DNA from: Hypericum androsaemum
Lineage: Eukaryota; Streptophyta; Magnoliopsida; Malpighiales; Hypericaceae
Direction of reading: 5' to 3'
DNA: 64,000 nt
Assembly (NCBI GenBank): GCA_963995505.1
Contig: OZ023189.1
Location: 3,361,155-3,425,154, forward strand
Shown here: piece after piece, positions 54,883-64,000 of the stretch
How the letters are laid out: the number at the start of each line of letters is the position of its first letter
Numbering within the stretch: position 1 is the stretch's first letter
Program-made: the position numbers and the translations under genes
The notes under the pieces: model-generated
Told to the model about the DNA's origin: nothing
The model's input: only the letters and a program-made list of their open reading frames with translations
Database searches by the model: none

Positions 54883-55470
54883 TGTTAGGGCATTTCTAAG
54901 ACCGTTGCACACGTATCTTGAAACTTTGGGGCGAACCCTTATATACCCAAAACATTCGGACCTTTGTTTTCTAAGTGAAGAATGGGGGAGAGAAGAAGAC
55001 AACAATGCTCGGAGATGCAAATGCTGATGGGATGAGGGATTATCGCAAGGAGGCAGTCTTATTTATAGGCTGGAGGAGGCAGGGAGGCAGCCACCACGAA
55101 GGGACGCGTCCGCTCAGCCAGCAGGTTGTCTGGCTGTGCTCGTGGCCCTTCAGTGGCTTTTGGATCCTTCCAGGCGCGCCCAGGCTGCGCTGGCGCCCTT
55201 TCGCAATGGATCTCGCAGCCCTTCGGCCTTCTAGAACTCTCCTGGACGTTCCAGCCCATTGTGCCTCTTCGGTGGCCAACCTGAAGGCGCTCGCAGCTCC
55301 TCGTCACTCCGGTAGCTGCGCAGCTCTCTTCAGACCCGGGTAAAATACTTAAGGCTCCTCCAGCTCCTTACGATGATGCGCACGTGTAAAGTGCCAAGTG
55401 CGCCACAAAGCGCCCATTGTGACCTGCGTCCAATGCGCCATGCGTACACGCACGTGCACGAGCGCATGCA

Positions 55471-55503
<33 letters not shown>

Positions 55504-55692
55504 ACGGTGCTTCGCACCGCCCTCGCAGCTAGCGGTGGGTCAGCCTTTTGGATAGTCAATCAAGTTTAGAGGTAAGGAGAGGAATTCCTTATAAACAAGA
55601 AAATCCTCCTTGCTCTATTCAATGTGGGATTGCAACCTTCCATCTTCCCTTTGGGCCTTTGGGCTTTTGGGCCTTCATTCACAAACCCAACA
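54883..55692 (-). repeat. Copia LTR (b): 3' LTR of the pseudogenised element
   Basis: 810 bp, TGTTAGGGC on the plus strand to CCCAACA; on the minus strand TGTTGGGTTTGTG to GCCCTAACA. It is followed on the right by the purine tract ATGTGGGGGAT (complement of 55693-55703), which marks it as the 3' LTR of the minus-strand element. It contains a TATA box CTATAAATAAG near 55060, a (GCTCGT)n run at 55471-55501 and the hairpin arms GGACGGTGC/GCACCGCCC at 55502-55522 (one mismatch). Confidence 0.87.
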
Positions 55693-56235
55693 ATCCCCCA
55701 CATGAATGATGACCAATACATGCAGACTCTAATCAAAAGTTCTGATGTGTTATTATTGCATCGAGTTGGGTAGCTTGCGGCTTTGAACCTTCTCTAGTAA
55801 TATGTTATCAGATTTACTCGCTGCTCAGTGAACGCGATGTTTTGAACCGTCAGCTTTTGGTGTAAACCAAGACAATAACATTTACACAATAATAACCCTA
55901 GTATATTTAGGTTCTCACGTTGTGTCTATTTCGGCCATGGACCGTATCTTAGATTCATAAGTATTTTTCCCATTTGAAGCGGCCTCACTTCACACTTACA
56001 TAGGTGATCTCCTATCAGGAGTATCCTGCCATACTCCACCTTCATCAGGGTATAGGAATCATTAAAAGCGTAATGCTTAACCTTACCACACCGCTGCAGG
56101 CTAATACCTGGGCAGCTTCTGAGAATGAGATAGGTTCCAGGTGATTAACTGAACCCTCCATAACTTAGTTGTCTCATTGAACCAAGTTTGTGGGATCTCC
56201 ACTCATCATGGTTGAGTTACCGCTATGGACATTCT
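55693..56235 (-). other. 3' untranslated part of the pseudogenised copia element, with polypurine tract
   Basis: Lies between the RNase H stop at 56236 and LTR (b). The purine tract ATGTGGGGGAT on the minus strand abuts the LTR. The rest is non-coding and typical of the long 3' tail in TNT1-like elements. Confidence 0.75.
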
Positions 56236-59200
56236 TTAGTGTGTGGATTTTAATCCCATTCCCCTTACTGCATTGTACATTTGATCTCTATTGATTCCTT
56301 TCGTAGAAGGATCAGCTAAGTTGTCCTTGGACTTTACATAATTAATGGTGATCACCCCACTAGAGATCAACTGTCTAACGGTATTGTGACTCCGACGGAT
56401 ATGTCGAGATTTTCTGTTGTACAATGTACTTTATGCTCTCCCGATTGGAGACATGCTATCACAATGTATCAATACGGGAGGTACTGGTTCGCTCCAGCAC
56501 GGAATATCCTCTAGGAAGTTTCTGAGCCATTCAGCTTCTTCTCCAGCTTTGTCTAGTGCTATAAACTCTGACTCCATGGTGGATCGAGCTATGCACGTTT
56601 TTTTAGAGGACTTCCAAGACACAGCTCCTCCTCCTATGGTGAATACGTATCCACTCGTGGATTTGGAGTCCTTAGTGTCCGATATCCAGTTTGCATCACT
56701 GTATCCTTCTAATACAGCTGGATATTTAGCATAATATATGTCATGGTTTATGGTATGTTTTAAGTACCGTAAAATCCTTTCCAGAGCTAGCCAGTGATCC
56801 TTCCCTGGATTACTTGTGAATCTACTTAGCTTACTAACTGATTACACAATATCGGGACGTGTGCAGTTTGTTAAATACATCAAACTTTCGATAATCTGCG
56901 CATACCTCAGTTGAGATACTGGGTCCCCTCAATTCTTGGCTAAGTGTAGATTCAAATCAACTGGAGTCTTAACCGGAGGTTTGTTAAAAGCTTCAAATTT
57001 CTTGAGCACGCTCTCCACGTAGTGGGATTGCGTCAAGATAATTTCGTCAGCTTTCCTAGAAATTTTTATTCCTAGTATGACGTCTGCCAGACCCATATCT
57101 TTCATGTCAAAGTGGTTCTTTAACATGTTCTTAGTTTTCACAATAACCTCTTTATTACTTCCCATAATTAGTAAGTCATCTACGTAGAGACATACAATTA
57201 CGTAAGCGTCAGGTGTGCCCTTAATGTAAACACATTTATCGCACTCATTGATCTTAAATCCATTCGACAGCATAGTTCTGTCAAATTTCTCGTGCCACTA
57301 TTTTGGGGCTTGTTTTAGCCCGTATAGTGACTTGACTAGCCGACACACTTTATGCTCTTGACCGGGAGCCACAAACCCTTCAGGTTGCTCTATGTATATC
57401 TCCTCTTCTAGTTCTCCATTTAGGAAAGTTGTTTTTACATCCATTTTGGTGGATCTTGAGGTTATAGAGTGCTGCAACAGCTATGAGTACTCTAATTGAT
57501 GTGATTCTTGTGACCGGTGAATACGTGTCAAAGAAATTATATCCCTCCTTCTGTTTGAACCCCTTAGCTACCAATCGAGCTTTGTACTTGTCGATTGATC
57601 CATCAGCTTTGTATTTCCTTTTTAGGATCCACCTGCATCCCAAAGGTTTGCAGTCCGGTGGAAGATCCACGATTTTTCACGTGTGGTTTTGCATAATGGA
57701 TTCTATCTCACTATTGATAGCTTCCTTCCAGAGAGGAGCATCTGGACTGGATAATGCCTCTTGGATTGTCCTGGGTTCATTTTCTAACGCATAGGTTAGA
57801 TAATCCGGACCAAAAGATTTGGTTACCTTCGTCCGTTTACTACGTCTAGGTTCATCATCTTTCTGATTTGACCCTTGCGTAGTCTCGTGAGCCCTTTTCT
57901 TCGGACTTGCTTCCTTTCTTTCCTTATTAGGAAAGCTATCTTCAAAAAATATTGCGTTCCTTGATTCTATGACCATTCCCGTGTTTATCTCAGGGTTTTC
58001 AGATTTATGCACCAAGAATCGATAAGCACTACTATTTTGCGCATATCCAATAAAGATGCAATCAATGGTCTTGGGTCCTATTCTCACCTGCTTAGGCTTA
58101 GGCACTTCGACCTTTGCTAGGCACCTCCACACTTTAAGGTAACCGTAGGAAGGCTTCCTTCCTTTTCATAGTTCATATGGGGTTTTATCCCTTTTTTTGT
58201 ATGGCAATTTGTTTAGAATGTGGTTAGCTGAGAGCACAGCTTCCCCCCACATATTCTGGGGTAAGCCCGAGCTAATCAACATAGCGTTTATCATCTCCTT
58301 AAGAGTTTGATTTTTGCGTTCAGCTACCCATTCGATTGAGGTGAGTATGGAGCAGTCGTCTGATGAATAATGTCATGCTCTTGACAGAGTTCCTCAAACG
58401 GAGCTACATATTCTCCTTCTCGATCACTTGGATCATTTTGATTTTCACGCTGAGTTAATTTTCAACCTCATTCTTATATCTCTTAAAAGCATCAAGAGCT
58501 TCGTCTTTGCCCTTTAGGAGATATACGTAACAGTATCTCGTACAATCATCGATAAACATAATGAAGTATTTCTTCCCGCCTTTAGTTTGCACGTGTTTCA
58601 TATCGCAAGTGTCCGTATGAATTAACTCTAAAGGCGTAGTACTTCTTTCCACCGAATGGAAAGGTGCTTTGGTCATTTTAGCCTCCACACATACTTCACA
58701 TTTATCGGATGGGTTGAACTCTAGATTCGGTAATAAATTTAAACTTACTAACTTTCTTAGCGAGTTTAAATTTACGTGTCCTAATCTACCATGCCATAAA
58801 TTAGAACACTCGGCCAAGTAAGAAGAAGCGTTAACTTTATTTTCACCGTTAAAGGTGCGATGTACAGTTATTACATTCATCTTAAACAGCCCCCTTTCGA
58901 GATAACCCTTTCCTATGAATTGACCCGCTTTGGTCAGTACAAACTTATCAGCCTCAAATACAAGCTTAAGACCGGCTTTTCTTAACAGTGAGCCGGAAAC
59001 TAAGTTCTTGCGGATGTCCGGGACATGCAGTACATCCTTGAGGGTCAGCTCCTTTCCTGAGGTCAGCTTCAGGACCACCTTACCCAAACCGACGATCTTG
59101 GACATTGCAGAGTTTCCCATGAACAGCTTTCGAGCGGTGATCGGAATATAGCTCGAGAACATCTCCTTGTCCGAGCAGACGTGGCGGGTAGCTCCAGTGT

Positions 59201-60116
59201 CCACGAACCACTCTCTCGGATTGTCCACCAGGTTGGCTTCAAACACCATGGCTGACAGATCCATCTGGGACAAGTCTTCAGCCAGGTTAGCCTTTCCCTG
59301 GTCGTCCTTCTTCGGCTGGCGACAGTCCTTAGCCATGTGTCTGGGTTTCTCGCAGTTGTAGCAGTCACCCTTGATCTTTGTTTTCTTCTTGGGCTCTTGC
59401 TTCTCCTACTTATCCCTGGACTTCTTCCTCTTCTTGCTACCTTTTCCCTCGGCGAGGTGCACGGTGGTCTTAGAGTTGGCCTTGCCTTGCTTGACTTTGG
59501 ACTTTCGGTTGTCTTCCTCGATCCTAAGTCTTACGATCAGGTCTTCTAGGCTCATGTCCTTCCTCTTGTGCTTGAGGTAGCTCTTGAAGTCCTTCCAGAG
59601 CGGGGGGAGCTTCTCGATCATCGCAGCTACTTGGAAGGACTCGCTGAGTTGCATCCCTTTGGCTTGGATCTCGTGAAGGATCAGCTGCAACTCCTGCACT
59701 TGGTCGATGACCTTCTTGGAGTCCACCATCTTGAAGTCGAGGAAACGTCCGACGATGAATTTCTTCGTCCCGGCATCCTCCATTTTGTACTTCTTCTCGA
59801 GTGAACCCCACAGCTCTTTAGCAGTTTTGGCTTCCGCGTAGACATTGTAGAGCGTGTCGTCTAGTCCATTCAGGACGTAGTTCCGGCATAGGAAGTCGCT
59901 ATGACTCCATGCATCAAGGGCGTTGATCTTCTATTGATCTGCCTCATTTTTCGCCACCTTCGGAGCCTCTTCCTTCAAGAATCGGACCAGGTTGAGCGTC
60001 GTCAGGTAGAACAACATCTTCTGTTGCCACCTCTTGAATTCGGTACTGTTGAACTTGGCCGGCCTTTCGGCGTGGACAATTTCCGGGACCGCTGGTGCTG
60101 AGCTTGTTGATGCCAT
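56236..60116 (-). pseudogene. TNT1-like copia polyprotein, inactivated
   Basis: Order on the minus strand: gag from the ATG at 60116 (MASTSSAPAVPE, KRWQQKMLFYLTTLNLVRFL) with stops at 59931-59933 and 59406-59408; zinc knuckle [14 protein letters not shown] near 59360-59325; protease [12 protein letters not shown] (about 59205); GAG-pre-integrase [17 protein letters not shown]; integrase from [10 protein letters not shown] to a stop at 58455; integrase remainder and KVWRCLAKVEVPKPKQ (58132-57677); reverse transcriptase (RWILKRKYKADGSIDKYKAR near 57620; YVDDLLIMG near 57180); RNase H ([35 protein letters not shown]) to TGA-type stop at 56236. At least five stops or frame changes, so it is dead. 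All domains are still recognisable, so inactivation is fairly recent. Confidence 0.92.
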
Positions 60117-60285
60117 CTTCAAGTACACAATCTCGTCTTACGATTGTTGTTTCGGAGGGTTGGTGTACTTGATTAGGATCTTCGGCAGTCGAGGCAAGTG
60201 TTGGACACTTTTTCCGTAAGACGAGATTGCCCCGTATATTTCAGTGCGGTACGGGCTACGGCAATCGTCCCCAAGATACAACGAC
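60117..60285 (-). promoter_or_regulatory. Leader of the pseudogenised copia element, with long hairpin
   Basis: Between the gag ATG and LTR (c). 60220-60236 pairs with 60250-60269: GATTGCC with GGCAATC and CCCGTA with TACGGG, with outer GAC/GTC. Compared with 54126-54171, a T-A pair is replaced by C-G while pairing is kept. Confidence 0.65.
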
Positions 60286-60960
60286 TGTTAGGGCGTTTCC
60301 AAGACCGTTGCACACGTATCTCGAAACTTTCGGGCGAACTCTTATATACCCAGAATTTTTGGACCTTTGTTTTCTAAATGAAGAACGGGGGAGAGAAGAA
60401 GGCAACAATGCTCGGAGATGCAAATGCTGCTGGGATGAGGGATTATGGCAAGGAGGCAGGCCTATTTATAGGTTGGAGGAGGCAAGGAGGCAGCCACGAG
60501 CACAGCCAGACAGCCTGCTGGCCGAGCGGACGCGTCCCTTCGGGGGCTTCTGGATCCTTCCAGGCGCGCCCAGGCTGCGCTGGCGCCCTTTCGCGATGGA
60601 TCTCTCCTCGTCACTCTGGTAGCTACGCAGCTCTCTTCGAACCTGAGCAAAATACTTAAGGCTCCTCCAGACGATGCGCACGTGTGAAGTACCAAGTGCG
60701 CCACAAAGCACCCATTGTGACCTGCGTCCAATGCGCCATACGTACACGCACGTGCTCGTGCTCGTGCTCGGACGGTGCTTCGCACCGTCCTCACAGCTAG
60801 CGGTGGGTCAGCCTTTTGGGTAGTCAATCAAGTTGAGAGGTAAGGAGAGGAATTCCTTATAAACACGGAAATCTTCCTTGCTCTATTCAATGTGGGATTG
60901 CAACCTTCCATCTTCCCTTTGGGCCTTTGGGCTTTTGGGCCTTCATTCACAAACCCAACA
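60286..60960 (-). repeat. Copia LTR (c), shared between two elements
   Basis: 675 bp, TGTTAGGGC to CCCAACA on the plus strand. To its left lies the leader and gag of the pseudogenised element, for which it is the 5' LTR. To its right lies ATCCCCCACA, the complement of the purine tract, so it is also the 3' LTR of the deleted element next door. It has the perfect hairpin at 60770-60790 and a short GCTCGT run before it. Confidence 0.87.
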
Positions 60961-61199
60961 ATCCCCCACATTGCAGCCTTTCGGCGTGGACAGTTCCCGG
61001 GACCGCTGGTGCTGAGCTTGTTGATGCAATCTTCAAGTACACAATCTCGTCTTACTATTGTTGTTTCGGAGGGTTGGTGTACTTAATTAGGATCTTCGGC
61101 AGTCGAGGCAAGTGTTGGACACTTTCTCCGTAAGGCGAGATTGCCTAGTATATTTCAGTGCGGTACGGGATACGGCAATCGTACCCAAGATACAACGAC
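60961..61199 (-). mobile_element. Deleted copia internal region: purine tract, gag start and leader only
   Basis: Right of the purine tract (60961-60970) the plus strand goes straight into the complement of the gag N-terminus (about 60975-61035: SSAPAVPGTVHAE-like; the ATG position reads ATTGCATC, so the start codon is lost), then the leader with its hairpin at 61134-61182, then LTR (d). Everything from gag residue ~20 to the purine tract is gone, leaving about 240 bp between two LTRs. Confidence 0.82.
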
Positions 61200-61823
61200 T
61201 GTTAGGGTATTTCCAAGACTGTTGCACACGTATCTCAAAACTTTCAGGCGAACCCTTATATACCCAGAACTTTCGGACCTTTATTTTCTAAGTGAAGAAC
61301 GGGGGAGAGAAGAAGACAACAATGCTCGGAGATGCAAATGCTGCTGGGATGAGGGATTATGGAAAGGAGGCAGGCCTATTTATAGGCTGGAGGAGGCAGG
61401 GAGGCAGCCACCCAGAAGGGACGCGTCCGCTCGGCCAGCAGGCTGTCTGGCTGCGCTCGTGGCCCTTCGGTGGCTTCTGGATCCTTCCAGGCGCGCCCAG
61501 GCTGCGCTGGCGCCCCCTTTCGCGACGGATCTCGCAGCCCTTCGGCCTTCTGGAAGTCTCCTGGACGTTCCAGCCCGTCGTGCCTCTTCGGTGGCCAACC
61601 TGAAGGCGCTCGTGCGAAGTGCGCCACAAAGCGCCCATTGCGACCTGCGTCCAATGCGCCATGCGCGCGTGCGGTGGGTCAGCCTTTTGGGTAGTCAATC
61701 AAGTTGAGAGGTAAGGAGAGGAATTCCTTATAAATAAGGAAATCCTCCTTGCTCTATTCAATGTGGGATTGCAACCTTCCATCTTCCCTTTGGGCTTTTA
61801 GGCCTTCATTCACCAACCCAACA
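61200..61823 (-). repeat. Copia LTR (d): outermost 5' LTR of the chain
   Basis: 624 bp, TGTTAGGGT to CCCAACA on the plus strand. It lacks the hairpin and GCTCGT run found in (b) and (c) through an internal deletion near 61610-61670. A TATA box CTATAAATAGGCC lies near 61385. The flanks of the whole chain (ACGAC left of 54883; CAACA right of 61823) do not match, so the ends were rearranged. Confidence 0.85.
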
Positions 61824-62160
61824 CAACATACATCTATATCATAGTTGTAAATGATGCAACTCCGCACTAGACAACCCCAAGGATTTAATCCAGTATATGG
61901 TTGTAGTCTCATGCCTCGTCAAAACACTATGTTAGTAAAATCTAACGGAAAAAAACGACAGCCAGAAAAGAGTACCACGAAAAAACTCCCTTGCGTTGAA
62001 ACTGCTTGACAATAATCCTAGTATCCCAATCCCCATGTTACACCCTGACAACGAACATGCCCCAACCACTCCCACCAAAGCAAACAAAATACTTAATCTC
62101 AAGACCACTTCTGAGCTAAACATAATAGCAGATTCTGATGATGCAATCTAGTAGAAAATT
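61824..62160. other. Non-coding, possibly LINE 3' UTR
   Basis: No gene seen. It lies directly downstream (minus strand) of the LINE fragment, so it may be its 3' tail. Confidence 0.35.
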
Positions 62161-62660
62161 TAAACTATGAGGCCCATTCCTAAGAGCATTGCCTGATAGA
62201 AAATCTCGCTTCATCCCCATCGAACACCTTATGGTTCTTTGCAGCCAATTGTTCCTGCAAGTGAACGCCAAAGATTATGTACCAGCCAGCTTTCAATCGC
62301 CTATCATGTATCAGCCCAGACCACGCCTCCAAAAATGAATAAGAACAATGGATGAGTAAATGATCCAGAGTCTCCACGTCGATCCTAAAGAAGGCACAAA
62401 AGGAATCATTATGCCTCGGAACCTCGAAGCGAACAGGTGATCCTTCGTCTTCACCTTGCCCTACAAAGCTTGCCAAAAAAAGTTACTATTCGTATAAGGG
62501 ATTAAATAGACAAATCCCTTACGAAGAACATCAGGGGACGACAAGCTGAAGCCATAAAAAATCAGGTTGTATGTGCTCTTCAGCACCAAAGCGTCTTCCC
62601 AAAATAAAGCCATATTCCCATTGTTGACAGATAAAGCTGATTTTTTTTAGAGAAAAGTTC
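62161..62660 (-). pseudogene. LINE ORF2 C-terminal fragment (zf-RVT region)
   Basis: Minus strand: NGNMALFWEDALVL, then LRKGFVYLIPYT..FFWQAL.GKVKTKDHLF with a frame change, then FCAFFRIDVETLDHLLIHCSYSFLEAW and HKVFDG. This is the zinc-binding reverse-transcriptase C-terminal domain (CPLC..E..DHLLxHC) of plant L1 LINEs, with its first cysteines altered. It is in opposite orientation to the LINE at 19649-22214 and is a separate fragment. Confidence 0.75.
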
Positions 62661-63390
62661 AATAATAGGGCTATCCGACATTGCTAACTTTCGAACAGCA
62701 GACCAAATTCCCTAAGCCCGATGATCACCCGGCCCGGACTAGCCTCCCCGTGTATACTGTCGGACCCTCTTTACGAGTAAGCATTCATTTTTTATATCCA
62801 ACCTTGCCAACCCAAGGCCGCCACAATTCGCCAGAGTGCAAGCTCCACACGTATGATCCTAGTAAATCAACGGTCTTCGATTTATTATGAATAGTATTGA
62901 TCCACCTATTACTGTTAGCACTCAATCCGATCCAGATGAATTCGAACATCTGTTTTTTCATATTCTGTCGGTAGGACGTCGACGAACCTCATCTTACCCC
63001 GTGAAACATCACGTGTACCAAGTTGCCTTGCCGCCTTTTTGTTTCGGCGTTCAGATTTTACCTGTGATTCACCATGTCTTTTGTTAGTATTTCTTTTAAG
63101 GCAGAAACCATCTTTTCCCTCAATAAGCCACTAGACGGTCAAAGTGAAATCGGATTTTCTAAATATAGACAAAAGTTCACTTCTTTGATGCGGCAAGTTG
63201 ATTCATGTTTTCAGAAAAATTATTGTCCTTCTGTAATTCCATGGGAGATTTTTTCACTACTACGCATGCCTCTTACAGAAACAGTTGATAAAAAAAATAG
63301 CAAATGCATCAAAAAATAATAAAAAGTGGTTTTTTTACGACAACAAGTGCACCAAAGAGAAAACGACATACATGTATTTTAGGTTTAGTT
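62661..63390 (+). other. Unassigned region with protein-like open frames
   Basis: Frames at 62887-63087 (MNSIDPPITVSTQSDPDEFE) and 63074-63319 (MSFVSISFKAETIFSLNKPL.., KYRQKFTSLMRQVDSCFQKN) overlap and have plausible amino-acid composition, but neither was recognised. Organelle-derived DNA or a fragment of another retroelement is possible. No promoter or splice sites were identified. Confidence 0.3.
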
Positions 63391-64000
63391 ACACTTCCCA
63401 CGTGGACCCAAGCAACGCAACGAACACAAGCACTTGAGCAAAACACGAACACCACAAGAAGTACAAATACAAACACAAAGCAAGCACAAGGAGCGACACA
63501 ATATTTGGTTGCCCGATTCGATCCTCAACGATCTACGTCCAGAGACTAGCAAGACAGGAGAGATTTCATTATAATCACACAATGGAGCTTCATTTGCTCT
63601 CTACAATGGATGTCTCACTCTTGGCCTCTCCACCTCTCTTTTCTCTCTTCTTCTCCTCTCTTCTCTTTTTAAGAGCTCTATGGCAAATGGCAACACATTC
63701 AATGAGACAAGAATGTGTATTTATAGTCCCACAAAACCTAGGAGCTCTTTCAGAGTCGGGAAGGGAAAACTTGTCCAAGAAAATCACTTTTCTCAAGCAC
63801 CCCTAGCGACCGATGGGTCATCAGTACACCACCTTTCTGCCTGAGCCCCCTAGCAAGGGCTACCTTGCTAGCGCCCGCTGGCACCCCTGGCGGCCGCCAC
63901 TCACCTAGCGACCGCTAGGCCCTTCACGACTTCGTCGGTTGCTTTGTCTTCACTCGACGCTTGATCCGATTGATTCTCCGAATATCCTCGGGCCCCGAAT
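63391..64000 (-). repeat. Probable copia-type LTR, running off the window end
   Basis: On the minus strand there is a TATA-like CTATAAATACACATTC near 63710, followed leftwards by a pyrimidine/AGAG-rich leader (63600-63680) and an A-rich, CA-repeat-like stretch (63400-63490), as in copia LTRs of the SIRE/Tork type. 63800-63930 has repeated CTAGCGACCG/CTAGCGCCCGCTGG phrases. The left edge is approximate and the right edge is beyond the window. Confidence 0.4.

Noticed and set aside
54975..61707. Frames of 90-190 codons within the copia LTRs
   Set aside because: They lie in LTRs (b)-(d), differ in phase between copies and end at LTR indels.
54883..61823. Single ordinary two-LTR copia element
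   Set aside because: A third LTR with a purine tract on its right and a 240-bp remnant shows a recombinant chain instead.

Overview
This window is nuclear DNA from a flowering plant. The evidence is plant gene families with spliceosomal introns, a ribosomal-protein promoter carrying a telo-box, tRNA-derived SINEs, Mutator-like elements with 9-bp target duplications, and Ty1-copia and Ty3-gypsy retrotransposons. The species cannot be named from sequence alone. Five host genes look functional: the 3' half of a phosphatidylinositol-4-phosphate 5-kinase gene (75-1113, +), an intronless 60S ribosomal protein L27 gene (3144-3557, +), and three tandem paralogues of an FMN-dependent NAD(P)H:quinone oxidoreductase (NQR) on the minus strand (5561-7550, 26370-28733, 32457-35110). 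All three NQR copies keep the same three-exon, phase-1 intron structure and open frames. They were once close neighbours and are now separated by transposon insertions.

Layout. 1-7.6 kb: PIP5K, a SINE, RPL27, a minisatellite-bearing Mutator-type MITE, NQR copy A. 7.6-9.5 kb: a Pack-MULE carrying a piece of an AAA-ATPase gene. 10.5-19.6 kb: a young, non-autonomous Athila-like Ty3-gypsy element whose frame jumps from the start of reverse transcriptase to the end of integrase. 19.6-22.2 kb: a broken LINE. 22.2-24.2 kb: an unidentified plant gene split by a solo LTR of the same gypsy family. 26.4-35.1 kb: NQR copies B and C, with between them a second Pack-MULE carrying a vacuolar H+-ATPase subunit d fragment and, nested in it, a second minisatellite MITE. 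37.5-38.3 kb: another MULE with a captured GC-rich fragment. 38.8-39.6 kb: a fossil MuDR-type transposase. 39.6-41.1 kb: a dead copia gag containing a nested solo LTR and a SINE. 42.5-47.8 kb: a complete, very young Ty1-copia element with an intact 1560-aa polyprotein. 49.9-54 kb: decayed repeat sequence. 54-61.8 kb: a chain of related copia LTRs on the minus strand around one pseudogenised polyprotein. 62-64 kb: a LINE 3' fragment and an LTR running out of the window.

How it fits together: the host genes are a signalling lipid kinase, a translation component and quinone-detoxifying flavoenzymes, and nothing suggests a shared pathway. The main story is genome turnover: local duplication of NQR, gene-fragment capture by MULEs, and repeated nested retrotransposition. 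The most novel-looking signals are (i) a MITE family defined by an internal 23-bp tandem repeat and 9-bp target duplications, and (ii) covarying hairpins in the leader and LTRs of the 54-62 kb copia family. All alignments and counts were made by eye without database searches.
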